The notes: generated by a model not told the origin, from the sequence alone. Counted from the first letter of the stretch, positions 9,496 through 22,318 are shown. The stretch: 33,343 bases of DNA from Vulcanibacillus modesticaldus (GCF_001730235.1 NZ_MIJF01000017.1:1-33343), one strand, 5' to 3'. Made by a program: numbers and translations.

Positions 9496-11934
9496 ATGAC
9501 AGATTCAAATATACGAATAAAAGAAGTAAATATAAGTCAAGAAATGAAAAATTCCTTTATAGATTATGCGATGAGCGTTATTGTGAGTAGAGCACTCCCA
9601 GATGTTAGGGATGGTTTAAAACCTGTTCATAGAAGAATTCTTTACGCAATGAATGAACTGGGTATGACTGCTGATAAACCATATAAAAAGTCAGCTAGAA
9701 TTATTGGTGAAGTCATTGGTAAATACCATCCTCATGGTGATGCGGCAGTTTATGAAACAATGGTTAGAATGGCTCAAGATTTTTCTTATCGCTACATGTT
9801 AGTTGATGGGCATGGTAACTTTGGGTCAGTTGATGGTGATTCTGCTGCAGCTATGCGTTATACTGAAGCCCGAATGTCTAAAATTTCAGGTGAGTTATTA
9901 AGGGATATCAAAAAAGAAACAATCGATTTTGGAGATAACTATGATGGATCAGAAAAAGAACCTTTGGTATTGCCTGCAAGGTTTCCTAACATCTTGGTAA
10001 ATGGAGCTTCAGGAATAGCTGTGGGAATGGCAACCAACATTCCTCCTCATCAACTAGGGGAAATTATTGATGGGGTTATAAAGGTAATAGATGACCCAGA
10101 AGTGAAAATTGAGGATCTGATGGGGATAGTAAAAGGACCGGATTTTCCAACAGGTGGATTAATTTTAGGAAAAGAAGGTATCAGAAAAGCCTATACAACT
10201 GGTAAAGGATCAATAATAATCCGAGCAAAATCTCATATCGAAGAGATGAATAATGGCAAAAGTAGGATTATTATAAGTGAAATTCCTTATCAAGTTAACA
10301 AAGCAAGATTGATTGAAAAAATTGCTGAACTAGTTCGAGATAAGAAGATAGAAGGAATAACGGACTTAAGGGATGAATCAGATCGCAATGGAATGCGAAT
10401 CGTAATTGAATTAAGAAGAGATGTAAATGCAAATGTTATCTTAAATAATTTATATAAATTAACATCATTGCAAACTTCTTTTGGAATAAATATGTTAGCT
10501 TTAGTTGACGGACAACCAAAGGTTTTAAATCTCAAGGAAATCTTGGTAAACTATTTAAAACATCAAAAGGAAGTTATTAGAAGAAGGACTGAATTTGATT
10601 TAAGGAAGGCAGAGGATAGGGCACATATCTTAGAGGGATTAAGAATCGCCCTTGATCATCTGGATGCTGTGATAAGTTTAATTCGTTCTTCTAGAACGAC
10701 TGAAGAAGCAAAGAATGGTTTAATAAGTCAATTCAAGTTAACAGACATCCAAGCACAAGCTATCTTGGATATGCGCTTACAAAGACTAACTGGCTTGGAA
10801 AGAGAAAAAATTGAAAATGAATATCAAGAACTTAGAACTAAAATTGCAGAATTAAAAGGGATTTTAGCCGACGAACAAAAGATTTTGTCAATTATTAAAG
10901 ATGAGTTGTTAGAGATCAAAGGTAAGTATAATGACATAAGAAGAACCAAAATAACCGTGGATCAAGACAATATCGATGATGAGGATTTAATTCCTGAAGA
11001 AGAAGTTGTTGTCATGTTAACCTATCAAGGTTACGTAAAAAGATTGCCTATTTCCACCTATAAGAGCCAAAAACGCGGTGGAAAAGGAGTAACAGGAATG
11101 GGAACTAAAGAAGATGATTTTGTACAACATCTGTTTATCACCAGCTCCCATAACTATATAATGTTTTTTACTAATACAGGTAAAGTATACAGATTAAAAG
11201 CTTACGAAATTCCAGAATTAAGTAGGACTGCAAAGGGTACTCCGATTATTAACCTTATCCAAATTGAAAAAGGTGAAAGAATCAATGCGGTCTTTCCAGT
11301 AAAAGAGTATACTTCTAACCATTATTTAACCTTTGTGACAGCATTAGGAATTGTGAAAAAGTCCCGTTTATCAGAATATGAAAATATACGTAAAGGTGGC
11401 ATTATTGCCATAAACCTTAAACAAAATGATGAATTAATTGGTGTTAGATTAACTGATGGTAACCAAGATATAATTCTAGGAACTAAATTAGGCCAATCAA
11501 TCCGCTTCTCAGAAAAAGATGTAAGAACTATGGGAAGAAGTGCTACTGGGGTTAAAGGAATTGACTTAACGGAAGATGATTTAGTAATCGGAATGGACAC
11601 AATAGAAGATGATAAATCAGTTCTAGTCGTAACATCTAAAGGATATGGTAAAAGAACTCCTGCGAATGAATATCGGGTACAAACCAGAGGTGGAAAAGGA
11701 ATTAAAACCTTAAATGTGACCAAGAAAACTGGATATGTTGTGGGATTGAGGATAGTTTCCGAAAATGATGATATTATGATTGTCACAGCAAGTGCCATGG
11801 TAATAAGATTAAATACCAAAAACATAACTTCAATGGGTCGATACACTCAAGGTGTTCGATTGATATCAATAAATGATGATGATACAGTGACAACAGTTGC
11901 ACGTATTGATCCAGACGATGATGATAAAGAGTAG
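9496..11934 (+). CDS. gyrA: DNA gyrase subunit A
   Basis: An 812-residue breakage-reunion subunit. The catalytic tyrosine is Tyr122 in [13 protein letters not shown]. The C-terminal beta-pinwheel carries a GyrA-box variant, QKRGGKG, supporting gyrase rather than topoisomerase IV, as does the gyrB-gyrA pairing at the origin. In the quinolone region, [15 protein letters not shown], the residue aligned with Escherichia coli Ser83 is Ala83 and the one aligned with Asp87 is Glu87. The start has GGAGG upstream. A strong terminator at 11970-11991 ends the unit. Confidence 0.98.
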   Translation: MTDSNIRIKEVNISQEMKNSFIDYAMSVIVSRALPDVRDGLKPVHRRILYAMNELGMTADKPYKKSARIIGEVIGKYHPHGDAAVYETMVRMAQDFSYRYMLVDGHGNFGSVDGDSAAAMRYTEARMSKISGELLRDIKKETIDFGDNYDGSEKEPLVLPARFPNILVNGASGIAVGMATNIPPHQLGEIIDGVIKVIDDPEVKIEDLMGIVKGPDFPTGGLILGKEGIRKAYTTGKGSIIIRAKSHIEEMNNGKSRIIISEIPYQVNKARLIEKIAELVRDKKIEGITDLRDESDRNGMRIVIELRRDVNANVILNNLYKLTSLQTSFGINMLALVDGQPKVLNLKEILVNYLKHQKEVIRRRTEFDLRKAEDRAHILEGLRIALDHLDAVISLIRSSRTTEEAKNGLISQFKLTDIQAQAILDMRLQRLTGLEREKIENEYQELRTKIAELKGILADEQKILSIIKDELLEIKGKYNDIRRTKITVDQDNIDDEDLIPEEEVVVMLTYQGYVKRLPISTYKSQKRGGKGVTGMGTKEDDFVQHLFITSSHNYIMFFTNTGKVYRLKAYEIPELSRTAKGTPIINLIQIEKGERINAVFPVKEYTSNHYLTFVTALGIVKKSRLSEYENIRKGGIIAINLKQNDELIGVRLTDGNQDIILGTKLGQSIRFSEKDVRTMGRSATGVKGIDLTEDDLVIGMDTIEDDKSVLVVTSKGYGKRTPANEYRVQTRGGKGIKTLNVTKKTGYVVGLRIVSENDDIMIVTASAMVIRLNTKNITSMGRYTQGVRLISINDDDTVTTVARIDPDDDDKE

Positions 11935-11969
11935 AAAATATAAAAATTGTATTCAATTAATAATTTTAT

Positions 11970-11991
11970 GGAGCATTTGCTCCTTTTTTTT
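11970..11991 (+). terminator. Terminator after gyrA
   Basis: GGAGC and GCTCC pair around ATTT, followed by nine T. It ends the gyrB-gyrA transcript. Confidence 0.85.
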
Positions 11992-12074
11992 ATATAATAT
12001 TAAGAAAAAAGATAGCATAATTTGTTAATTAATTTTTTATAATTTTCACAAATCAGACAAAGGAGTTGATTAAT

Positions 12075-13142
12075 ATTATTATATCAATCAACAGTATTAG
12101 TTCTGGAATGAAGTTAAATCAAGATGTAAAAAGTAAGTTAGGGGGTATCATTTTTAAAAAGGGTACCGTTTTACAAAGTATTGATAAAGAAGTTTTAGAG
12201 GCATTCGGGGTTAAAGAGATTGAAATTGAAGAAACTATAAATACCAAAGAACAAAAAGTAGAGATTGAAAAAGAGCGACTAAAGTCACAATCGGAGAAAA
12301 AAGGGGATTTCAAGGAACTTTTTAATCAAGCATTAAAGGTAGTAGAGAAAATCTTCAAACTAGCCCAAGGAAATGCTCAAATTCCAATTTTGGATTTAAG
12401 AAAGGTTTTACAACCTTTATTAGATGAAAAATATGCTCAATTTAAGTATTTATCTTCGCTAAATTACATATCAGAAGATTACATAAAATATGATAGTCAT
12501 CATGCTTTATCCGTAGGAATTATTTCAAGTGCTATTGCCAAATGGAGAGGATTAGAGCAAGGAGAAAGGATGCAAATTGCATTAGCAGGAGTATTACATG
12601 ATATTGGGATGAGTAGAATCCCGGTCGATATAATTCATAATAAAGGTCCATTAACATATAATGAATATGCAGAAATAAAAAAACATACCCTTTATGGTTA
12701 TCAGATTTTGAAAGATACTAAGGGATTAAAGGAAGGATCTGTATTGGCAGTATTACAACACCATGAAAGGGGAGATGGTAGTGGTTACCCATTAGGTTTA
12801 AAAAATGATCAAATTCATCAATACGCCAAGATAGTTGCAGTTGCAGATATCTTTCATGCAATGATATCTAAAAGAAGTCATAGGGCTGAATATTCCCCTT
12901 ATCAGGCCATCGAACAAATAATTGTGGACAGTTTTGGGAAGTTGGATCCTGTTATTGTTAGGATGTTTACCAATAAAATGACTGAGTTTGCGAATGGAAC
13001 TAAGGTAGTTCTAAATAATGGACAAGAAGGTACAATTGTGTTTATTGACCAAAAACATCCTACTAGACCTTTAATAAAAGTAGGTCAATCAATATTAAAT
13101 TTAATTAATGAAAATGAGCTTTATATCAAGAAGGTTTTATAA
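12075..13142 (+). CDS. HD-GYP domain protein, probable cyclic di-GMP phosphodiesterase
   Basis: About 355 residues. A short N-terminal region (about 1-50, ISINSISSGMKLNQDVKSKL and FKKGTVLQ) precedes a coiled, lysine/glutamate-rich linker and a full HD-GYP domain. Visible motifs are LHDIGMSRIP (His175-Asp176), QHHERGDGSGYPLG (His229-His230-Glu231) and VADIFHAMISKRSHR. HD-GYP enzymes hydrolyse cyclic di-GMP to pGpG or GMP, so this one probably lowers that second messenger in the cytoplasm. The expected AAAGGAG (12059-12065) is followed by no well-spaced canonical start. A TTG at 12066 touches the ribosome site, while an ATT at 12075 is ideally spaced and gives a normal N-terminus. A C-terminal extension of about 60 residues (NGQEGTIVFIDQKHPTRPLI) is unassigned. 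The substrate is inferred from the family. Confidence 0.88.
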   Translation: MIISINSISSGMKLNQDVKSKLGGIIFKKGTVLQSIDKEVLEAFGVKEIEIEETINTKEQKVEIEKERLKSQSEKKGDFKELFNQALKVVEKIFKLAQGNAQIPILDLRKVLQPLLDEKYAQFKYLSSLNYISEDYIKYDSHHALSVGIISSAIAKWRGLEQGERMQIALAGVLHDIGMSRIPVDIIHNKGPLTYNEYAEIKKHTLYGYQILKDTKGLKEGSVLAVLQHHERGDGSGYPLGLKNDQIHQYAKIVAVADIFHAMISKRSHRAEYSPYQAIEQIIVDSFGKLDPVIVRMFTNKMTEFANGTKVVLNNGQEGTIVFIDQKHPTRPLIKVGQSILNLINENELYIKKVL

Positions 13143-13227
13143 AAATTTCCTCTAATATTCATTAATCAAAAAAAATGAAACAATGCTATACTATAAATAC
13201 ATATTGAAATTTAGGAGGAAATACAAA

Positions 13228-14463
13228 TTGAAAAATATCTTCTCAAAATATGGATTATTAATTTTGGCACTATTTTATATAATAAATTTCGCTTTACCTT
13301 CAAACTCTTTGATATATGCTAATGAAAATATGAATAATGATAATTCAGAAGAAGTAAATACAGTAGAGAAAACAAAGTTTATTCCAACTTATTATGATTG
13401 GTACCAATATCCAACTGATTATTCTTTATTCAACCTAAATAGAAAAAAAATCCCCCGTGAAGTTAAAGGATTGTACGTTAGTGGCCATACCGCTGAAAGT
13501 ATAAGAATTGATCAATTAATCGATTTACTCAATAAAACTGAATTGAATAGTTTAGTTATAGATGTTAAAGAAGATGGGGGTTACCTTACTTATAAATCAA
13601 ATGTTCCCCAAGTAAAAGAAATAACTTCTGATCGAAAGACTTTCATTTCAGACATAGATGCTTTGTTGCAAAAGGCAAGGGAGAATAATATCTATACGAT
13701 AGCAAGAATTGTAACATTTAAAGATCCGTTTTTAGCTGGAGCAAAACCAGAAATCGCGATGCAAAAAATTTCTGGAGGAGTATGGAGGGATAGTAAAGGT
13801 GTATCTTGGGTTGACCCCTACCGTAAAGAGGTCTGGGATTATAACATAGCAATAGCTATAGAAGCTGCGAAGAAAGGCTTTAAAGAGATACAGTTTGACT
13901 ATGTTAGGTTCCCTGCAGAAGGAAGAAGATTAGATCGGGAAGTCCAATTTAATAATCCGGAAAACAAAACGAAAGCTGAAATTATTGCAGAATTCTTAAA
14001 ATATGCAAAGGAACAACTGAAAGATTACAATGTTTTTATTTCTGCAGACGTTTTCGGTTTAACGACTACAGTAATTGATGACATGGGTATTGGACAAAAA
14101 TGGGAGTTAATTACTGCTACAGTTGATTATATCAGTCCAATGATGTATCCATCCCATTATGGTAAATGGTCCTATGGGTTACCCATTCCTGATGCATATC
14201 CGTACGAAACGATAAAGTTTGGTTTGGAGGATGCGATTGAGAAAAATAATAAAGTTGCTAACCAAGGCAATACCCCGGCTATAATTCGTCCTTGGTATCA
14301 AGATTTTACAGCTACTTGGGTTAAGGGACATATTGATTATGGTGCTGAAGAAGTATTAGAGCAGATAAAAGCCGGTAAAGATTTAGGTATTAATGAATAT
14401 TTAATTTGGAATCCTCGTAATACCTACAGTGAGAGAGCGTGGTTAAATACTAATAATAAATAG
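13228..14463 (+). CDS. Secreted putative glycoside hydrolase-like protein (DUF4015)
   Basis: About 411 residues from the TTG at 13228, which has AGGAGGAA seven bases upstream; an earlier in-frame ATG at 13183 lies before this site and is unlikely. The N-terminus (basic residues, then a hydrophobic stretch, then SLIYANE) is a signal peptide or membrane anchor. The rest is a TIM-barrel-like domain of the DUF4015 family: GLYVSGHTAES, LVIDVKEDGGYLTY, TIARIVTFKDP, WVDPYRKEVWDYNI, EIQFDYVRFPAEGR and DYISPMMYPSHYG. Asp and Glu in these strands are candidate catalytic residues. The family resembles glycoside hydrolases, but the substrate is unknown; a cell-surface or cell-wall polysaccharide is a guess. 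It ends at a long bidirectional hairpin. Confidence 0.85.
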   Translation: MKNIFSKYGLLILALFYIINFALPSNSLIYANENMNNDNSEEVNTVEKTKFIPTYYDWYQYPTDYSLFNLNRKKIPREVKGLYVSGHTAESIRIDQLIDLLNKTELNSLVIDVKEDGGYLTYKSNVPQVKEITSDRKTFISDIDALLQKARENNIYTIARIVTFKDPFLAGAKPEIAMQKISGGVWRDSKGVSWVDPYRKEVWDYNIAIAIEAAKKGFKEIQFDYVRFPAEGRRLDREVQFNNPENKTKAEIIAEFLKYAKEQLKDYNVFISADVFGLTTTVIDDMGIGQKWELITATVDYISPMMYPSHYGKWSYGLPIPDAYPYETIKFGLEDAIEKNNKVANQGNTPAIIRPWYQDFTATWVKGHIDYGAEEVLEQIKAGKDLGINEYLIWNPRNTYSERAWLNTNNK

Positions 14464-14467
14464 TAAT

Positions 14468-14516
14468 AAAGGAGCATGATAAAACATCATTTAATGGTGT
14501 TTTAGGTTGCTCCTTT
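14468..14516. terminator. Bidirectional two-part hairpin terminator
   Basis: The outer stem AAAGGAGCA (14468-14476) pairs with TGCTCCTTT (14508-14516). An inner stem AAAACATCAT (14481-14490) pairs with ATGGTGTTTT (14494-14503), with one G-T pair. It lies between the converging DUF4015 gene and yaaC and touches the yaaC stop. Confidence 0.75.
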
Positions 14517-15570
14517 AATTAATTTCAAAAATAAATTTTTCATCAAATAGTACATTTAAAATTAAATTAGGAAATTTACGTAAGGAAAGATTCAAGAACT
14601 CATTAACAATATACATATCCTCAGATACAAAGGAAAAGATAATCTCTCCCCATAATTCGGTATCGTAACGGCAGAGCATTCCTAAGTTATACATTATCAT
14701 ATAGTCAATCATTAACTCTGGTAATAAAAGCCGCCGATCATTAATTGGGCGAATAAAATATTGTCCTTTAATATCTTGGATTATCATTTGATTATCAAAA
14801 AAATTAGCTATATTTAGAGGGTTTTCGAGGTTCCCATTCCAGATACAAGTAAAAAACTCTAATCGTTGATCATAATCGAGAGAAAACTGATTTTTTTCTT
14901 TATTTGACGAATCATTTAATTCCTTACAAAATTTATTAATGTCATCATCATAAAAAGATAATATTTTTCTAGGAATATTTAATTCTATAGCGGTTGGAGT
15001 TATTTGTTTTAAATAAATCGGGAAAATTGTTTCTTCTTGAAATAACCTAGAATAACTTTCATTAAGCTCCGGAATTAAAGATAACAACTCCTTTAATTTG
15101 TATTTATTCCCTTCAATAATTTCAACAGAATGATCAGTTATTAAGGTATAGAACAAGGGTAATAATCCATCTTTTTGAATTTTAACTTCATCATCATGTA
15201 ATTGGAAATTATTTTTTTTTAATTTTCTAGTTGTAATACCATGCCTTAAAACACTGGTACGACTTGGATAATCAGGTTTTTTAGTTAAGATAACTGCTTT
15301 GATAAAATTCATCATCCCATAGTAAATTAGTAGTGGTTTGACTAAAATGTTACTTTTACTAGCTGAGTAAAAATACTCTTTCGCTTGTTTAATAAAATAA
15401 ATAAATTTTGGAGTATTTTGATATGCCAATTTGTAACCATCATCATACCCAATTTTTTCATATATGTTCTGTAGATATTTTTTGGTAGATGGTTCACTTT
15501 CAAAGAAAACATAAGTATCCCACATTTTTTCATAAGGATTTTCACAATGAATACGATGAATCTTTTTCAT
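14515..15570 (-). CDS. yaaC: YaaC-like protein
   Basis: A 351-residue protein of the YaaC family, a conserved Bacillales protein of unknown function encoded next to guaB, as in Bacillus subtilis. It starts KKIHRIHCENPYEKMWDTYV, and family-like blocks include LLIYYGMMNFIKAVILTKKP, SVLRHGITTRKLKK and, near the end, LLLPELMIDYMIMYNLGMLC. No signal peptide or catalytic motif is evident, so it is probably cytoplasmic. It is transcribed opposite to its neighbours and shares a terminator with the DUF4015 gene. GGAG precedes the ATG. I recognise the family but assign no activity. Confidence 0.85.
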   Translation of the reverse strand: MKKIHRIHCENPYEKMWDTYVFFESEPSTKKYLQNIYEKIGYDDGYKLAYQNTPKFIYFIKQAKEYFYSASKSNILVKPLLIYYGMMNFIKAVILTKKPDYPSRTSVLRHGITTRKLKKNNFQLHDDEVKIQKDGLLPLFYTLITDHSVEIIEGNKYKLKELLSLIPELNESYSRLFQEETIFPIYLKQITPTAIELNIPRKILSFYDDDINKFCKELNDSSNKEKNQFSLDYDQRLEFFTCIWNGNLENPLNIANFFDNQMIIQDIKGQYFIRPINDRRLLLPELMIDYMIMYNLGMLCRYDTELWGEIIFSFVSEDMYIVNEFLNLSLRKFPNLILNVLFDEKFIFEIN

Positions 15571-15687
15571 AGGTACGACTCCAGTTTTAAAAGTTTACTA
15601 TCCATGATTTTTTCAACTGAAAGAGTTCAATCAAAAATACCGTATTATAATTATTTTCAAATAGTTATTCAAATATTATGAAGAATC

Positions 15688-15716
15688 TTGACAGCAAAAA
15701 TCCCCTTTGTTAAACT
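15688..15716 (+). promoter_or_regulatory. Sigma-A promoter of guaB
   Basis: A perfect TTGACA (15688-15693), a 17-base spacer and TAAACT (15711-15716) lie about 45 bases before the guaB start. No purine riboswitch was seen in the leader. Confidence 0.65.
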
Positions 15717-15752
15717 TTCAATAATATATTTCTAGGACAAAGGAAAGGGTAG

Positions 15753-17216
<1,464 letters not shown>

Positions 17217-17243
17217 TCCAAAACCAACTTTTGAAAAGTCACG

Positions 17244-17268
17244 AAAAGTCACCTACGTGACTTTTTTT
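17244..17268 (+). terminator. Terminator after guaB, near-copy of the jag terminator
   Basis: AAAAGTCAC (17244-17252) pairs with GTGACTTTT around CTAC, then T continues to 17268. An extra GAAAAGTCAC lies just upstream (17233-17242) and could pair instead. The stem is identical to that at 247-268. Confidence 0.85.
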
Positions 17269-17322
17269 AGTGTAGTCACTATGATAAAATATTTCTTGTG
17301 GATTATTAGAGGGGGTGTCGTT

Positions 17323-18624
17323 TTGAATAAAATATGGAAAATAACATCATTGATATTAATTGTAACATTTATTGTACCTATGTTAGGAATTAGTTCACCT
17401 CTCGTATCAGCTCAGCCAAATCTTAATCTTAATGTAAGGTCTGCGATATTGGTTGATGCAATAACGGGTAAAATTCTTTATGGTAAGAATATTGATCAAC
17501 CATTACCTCCTGCAAGTATGACAAAAATGATGACTGAATACATAGTATTGGAATATATTGCATCAGGGAAGGTAAAATGGGATGATATAGTAACCGCAAG
17601 TGAATATGCCAATTGGATGGGAAAATACGGTGGTTCAAGGGTATTTCTAGGTTTAGGTGAAAAACGTACTATTAAAGAATTAGTTGATGCAATGGCAATA
17701 TACTCTGCTAATGATGCCACTGTGGCCTTAGCTGAACATCTAGCTGGTAGTGAAAGTAACTTTGTAGAAATAATGAATAGAAAAGCTAAGGAGTTGGGGA
17801 TGAATCAAACTCATTTCTTAACTTCCACTGGCTATCCGATTGAAGAATTAGGTGAATATGCTCCATATAATGCAATAGGGGAGCATGTGATGTCTGCAAG
17901 GGATTTAGCAATATTAGCATGGCATCTAATTAATGATTATCCGAATACTTTAGAATTAAATAGTCAGTCAAAATTATACTTTCGCAAAGGCGAAAGAGGC
18001 GAGATGGAATTACCAAATTTCAACTGGATGTTACCTGGTTTAATTTATGAATATCAGGGTGTCGATGGAATAAAAACAGGATACACATCGGAAGCAGGAT
18101 ATGGCTTTACAGCTACTGCAGAAAGAAATGGAGTAAGATTAATAAGTGTAGTTACAGGAACTGATAGCAAAAAAGCCCGTTTTATGGAAACAAAGAAGTT
18201 ATTAGATTATGGTTTTGCAAACTATGACCTGTTAAATTTGGTAAAGGCAAAAGATCCGATTCCAGGATATGAGAAGGTTGCTATTGAAGAAGGAAAAACG
18301 ACTGAAGTTGCAGTGGTTCCTAAAAATAACTTAACCGTTCTAGTGAAAAAAGGTGAAGAAAATCTGTATAAACCGATTATTGAACCAAATGATACGATTA
18401 AAGCACCAATAAAAAGTGAAGATGTTTTGGGTTATGTATCTTATGAATATAACGGTGAAGAACAATACAGTTATTTAAATGATTATATAAAATCTAATGG
18501 TAAAGTATTGTTAATAGCCAATGAAGATGTTGAAAAAGCAGGGTTTATCAGGTTGTTTTTCCGGAAGATTTACACCATGTTTAACGAAATATTTACCAAC
18601 ATCATCGATGGAATATTGGGCTAA
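17323..18624 (+). CDS. dacA: D-alanyl-D-alanine carboxypeptidase (PBP5 type)
   Basis: About 433 residues from the TTG at 17323, chosen because AGAGGGGGTG lies just upstream and the next residues are a signal peptide (NKIWKITSLILIVTFIVP, cleavage probably after VSA). The three active-site motifs of this serine enzyme are present: Ser65-x-x-Lys68 in PPASMTKMM, Ser128-Ala-Asn130 in IYSAND, and Lys251-Thr-Gly in DGIKTGYT. It trims the terminal D-alanine from peptidoglycan stem peptides outside the membrane. The C-terminal beta-rich region and amphipathic tail (IRLFFRKIYTMFNEIFTNII) fit membrane anchoring as in PBP5. The neighbours guaB and pdxS match the Bacillus order. Confidence 0.95.
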   Translation: MNKIWKITSLILIVTFIVPMLGISSPLVSAQPNLNLNVRSAILVDAITGKILYGKNIDQPLPPASMTKMMTEYIVLEYIASGKVKWDDIVTASEYANWMGKYGGSRVFLGLGEKRTIKELVDAMAIYSANDATVALAEHLAGSESNFVEIMNRKAKELGMNQTHFLTSTGYPIEELGEYAPYNAIGEHVMSARDLAILAWHLINDYPNTLELNSQSKLYFRKGERGEMELPNFNWMLPGLIYEYQGVDGIKTGYTSEAGYGFTATAERNGVRLISVVTGTDSKKARFMETKKLLDYGFANYDLLNLVKAKDPIPGYEKVAIEEGKTTEVAVVPKNNLTVLVKKGEENLYKPIIEPNDTIKAPIKSEDVLGYVSYEYNGEEQYSYLNDYIKSNGKVLLIANEDVEKAGFIRLFFRKIYTMFNEIFTNIIDGILG

Positions 18625-18694
18625 ATATTAGCTTATTCTCTGAAATAAGATAAATATAAAAATAACAAGCATTTTTAGAACTGGAGGTAAGAAG

Positions 18695-19579
18695 ATGGTT
18701 GATATAGGAACTACACGTGTAAAGCGTGGGATGGCTGAAATGCAAAAGGGCGGAGTTATTATGGATGTCGTAAACGCTGAACAAGCGAAAATAGCTGAAG
18801 CTGCCGGAGCAGTTGCGGTTATGGCTTTAGAAAGAGTCCCAGCCGATATTAGAGCAGCTGGTGGGGTAGCACGTATGGCTGATCCCAGAGTTATTGAAGA
18901 AGTTATGAAGGCAGTGTCTATTCCTGTAATGGCTAAGGCTAGGATTGGACATTTTGTTGAAGCTCGAATATTAGAGGCATTAGGAGTAGATTACATTGAT
19001 GAAAGTGAAGTACTAACACCTGCTGACGAGGTGTACCATATTGACAAAAATTCTTTTACAGTTCCTTTTGTTAATGGTGCTAGAGATTTAGGAGAGGCTT
19101 TACGTAGAATTGCCGAAGGTTCCTCGATGATTCGTACAAAGGGTGAACCAGGGACTGGTAACGTTGTAGAAGCTGTTAGACATATGCGTACTATGATGAG
19201 TCAAATTCGCAAAGTGCAGAATATGTCTAAGGATGAATTAATGACAGAGGCTAAAAATTTAGGGGCACCATATGACTTATTACTTTATGTACATGAAAAT
19301 GGAAAACTTCCAGTAGTTAATTTTGCCGCTGGAGGAATATCTACTCCGGCAGATGCTGCTTTAATGATGCAACTTGGTGCTGATGGGGTATTTGTTGGTT
19401 CAGGTATTTTCAAGTCAGACAATCCTGAGAAATTTGCTAAAGCTATTGTAGAAGCTACAACACATTATGAAGATTATGAATTAATGGCTGAATTATCAAA
19501 AGGATTAGGTAATCCGATGAAAGGAATTGAAATTTCATCATTAACGCAAAACGAAAGAATGGCAGAACGGGGTTGGTAG
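18695..19579 (+). CDS. pdxS: Pyridoxal 5'-phosphate synthase, lyase subunit PdxS
   Basis: A 294-residue synthase that makes PLP from ribose 5-phosphate, glyceraldehyde 3-phosphate and ammonia. Key residues are present: Asp24 in VIMDVVN, Lys81 in [11 protein letters not shown] and Lys149 in [12 protein letters not shown]. The phosphate-binding end [20 protein letters not shown] and [11 protein letters not shown] is complete. GGAGG precedes the ATG. pdxT follows ten bases later, so the two subunits of the ammonia-channelling complex are co-expressed. Confidence 0.98.
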   Translation: MVDIGTTRVKRGMAEMQKGGVIMDVVNAEQAKIAEAAGAVAVMALERVPADIRAAGGVARMADPRVIEEVMKAVSIPVMAKARIGHFVEARILEALGVDYIDESEVLTPADEVYHIDKNSFTVPFVNGARDLGEALRRIAEGSSMIRTKGEPGTGNVVEAVRHMRTMMSQIRKVQNMSKDELMTEAKNLGAPYDLLLYVHENGKLPVVNFAAGGISTPADAALMMQLGADGVFVGSGIFKSDNPEKFAKAIVEATTHYEDYELMAELSKGLGNPMKGIEISSLTQNERMAERGW

Positions 19580-19589
19580 GTGTAAGGTA

Positions 19590-20174
19590 ATGAAGGTTGG
19601 AGTATTGGCACTACAGGGTGCTGTAGCAGAACATATGAAAATAATAGAAATGGCTGGAGAAAAAGCTGTAGCTGTGAAAAAAGTAGAACAATTAGAAGAA
19701 ATCGATGGCATAATAGTGCCTGGTGGGGAAAGTACAACCATAGGAAAATTAATGAAAAAATATGGCTTTGATACTGCTCTTAAAGATTTTTCTGACCAAA
19801 GAAAACCAATTTTTGGAACTTGTGCAGGATTAATAATCTTAGCTAAAGAAATTAATGGTACAAAAGACAGTCATCTGGGATTAATGGATATTTTAGTTGA
19901 AAGGAATGCTTTTGGAAGGCAGAGGGAAAGTTTTGAAGTTGATTTAGAAATAGAGGGTGTAGCAGATAATTTTCGTGCGGTTTTTATTAGAGCACCTTAC
20001 ATTATGGATGTTAAAGAGAACGTTGGAATTTTATCAATTTATAATGGCAAGATTGTTGCTGCAAGGCAAGAACATTTATTAGCTTCAGCATTTCATCCAG
20101 AATTAACTGATGATCCTAGGATGCACAAATATTTTATCGAGATGATAAGGGAATATAAAAGTCAAAGAGACTAA
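19590..20174 (+). CDS. pdxT: Pyridoxal 5'-phosphate synthase, glutaminase subunit PdxT
   Basis: A 194-residue class-I glutaminase that feeds ammonia to PdxS. The triad is visible: Cys78 in FGTCAGLI, and His169 and Glu171 in SAFHPELTDD. IIVPGGESTTIGKL is the oxyanion-region signature. It starts MKVGVLALQGAVAEH, typical of the family. A short gap from pdxS indicates one transcript. Length is normal. Confidence 0.97.
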   Translation: MKVGVLALQGAVAEHMKIIEMAGEKAVAVKKVEQLEEIDGIIVPGGESTTIGKLMKKYGFDTALKDFSDQRKPIFGTCAGLIILAKEINGTKDSHLGLMDILVERNAFGRQRESFEVDLEIEGVADNFRAVFIRAPYIMDVKENVGILSIYNGKIVAARQEHLLASAFHPELTDDPRMHKYFIEMIREYKSQRD

Positions 20175-20189
20175 TTATCTATCCAATAG

Positions 20190-20218
20190 TTGCATATTTG
20201 CACGAAATATAGTAAATT
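20190..20218 (+). promoter_or_regulatory. Probable promoter of the serS T-box transcript
   Basis: TTGCAT (20190-20195), a 17-base spacer and TAAATT (20213-20218) lie upstream of the T-box leader. Confidence 0.5.
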
Positions 20219-20224
20219 ATTAAA

Positions 20225-21791
<1,567 letters not shown>

Positions 21792-21807
21792 TCAAGAGAA
21801 GGAAGAT

Positions 21808-21834
21808 GGAGTCATTGCAAATGACTCCCTTCTT
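21808..21834 (+). terminator. Probable terminator after serS
   Basis: GGAGTCATT pairs with AATGACTCC (21808-21828), followed by a moderately T-rich CTTCTTT. The stem is good, the T run weak. Confidence 0.6.
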
Positions 21835-21874
21835 TATTCCTTATTATGGAATTAATTTTTTTAGTTAAAATATC

Positions 21875-21904
21875 TTGATTTCTCGACTTAATTTATGTTA
21901 ATAT
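21875..21904 (+). promoter_or_regulatory. Possible promoter of tRNA-Ser(UGA)
   Basis: TTGATT (21875-21880), an 18-base spacer and TAATAT (21899-21904) lie about 25 bases before the tRNA. Confidence 0.4.
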
Positions 21905-21927
21905 ATATGTCGTTGACAGCTCAATAT

Positions 21928-22017
<90 letters not shown>

Positions 22018-22028
22018 TCATTATAACT

Positions 22029-22047
22029 AGCCATTTTGGCTTTTTTT
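22029..22047 (+). terminator. Terminator between tRNA-Ser and tRNA-Arg
   Basis: AGCCA and TGGCT pair around TTT, followed by seven T. Confidence 0.7.
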
Positions 22048-22064
22048 AATATATAGGTGTATTT

Positions 22065-22141
22065 GTGCCCGTAGCTCAGCAGGATAGAGCAACAGTTTCC
22101 TAAACTGCAGGTCGGAGGTTCGAATCCTCTCGGGCACACCA
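22065..22141 (+). tRNA. tRNA-Arg (anticodon CCT)
   Basis: A complete cloverleaf with encoded CCA: acceptor GTGCCCG with CGGGCAC, D arm GCTC...GAGC, anticodon stem CAGTT/AACTG with CCT in the loop, and T arm GGAGGTTCGAATCCTC. It reads AGG. It lies on the same strand as the preceding tRNA-Ser, with a terminator between them. Confidence 0.96.
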
Positions 22142-22160
22142 TTTACAAAGATGATAATAG

Positions 22161-22194
22161 CAAGGGTTGAAGTTAAATTCACCCTTGTTTTTTT
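22161..22194 (+). terminator. Terminator after tRNA-Arg
   Basis: CAAGGGT pairs with ACCCTTG (22161-22187), followed by seven T. Confidence 0.8.
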
Positions 22195-22318
22195 ATGATT
22201 TTTTGCTTTTTTTTGAAGGAAATAATAAAACTTTAAAGAATTATATGTACTATTGTCTATTTGTAAACACTATAAATTATAGTAGGTAAATCTCTTAAAC
22301 GACAAAATAGGAGTGGCT

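Noticed and set aside
11322-11846. Minus-strand frame of 174 codons within gyrA
   Set aside because: It lies entirely opposite the conserved C-terminal domain of gyrA and shows no family features.
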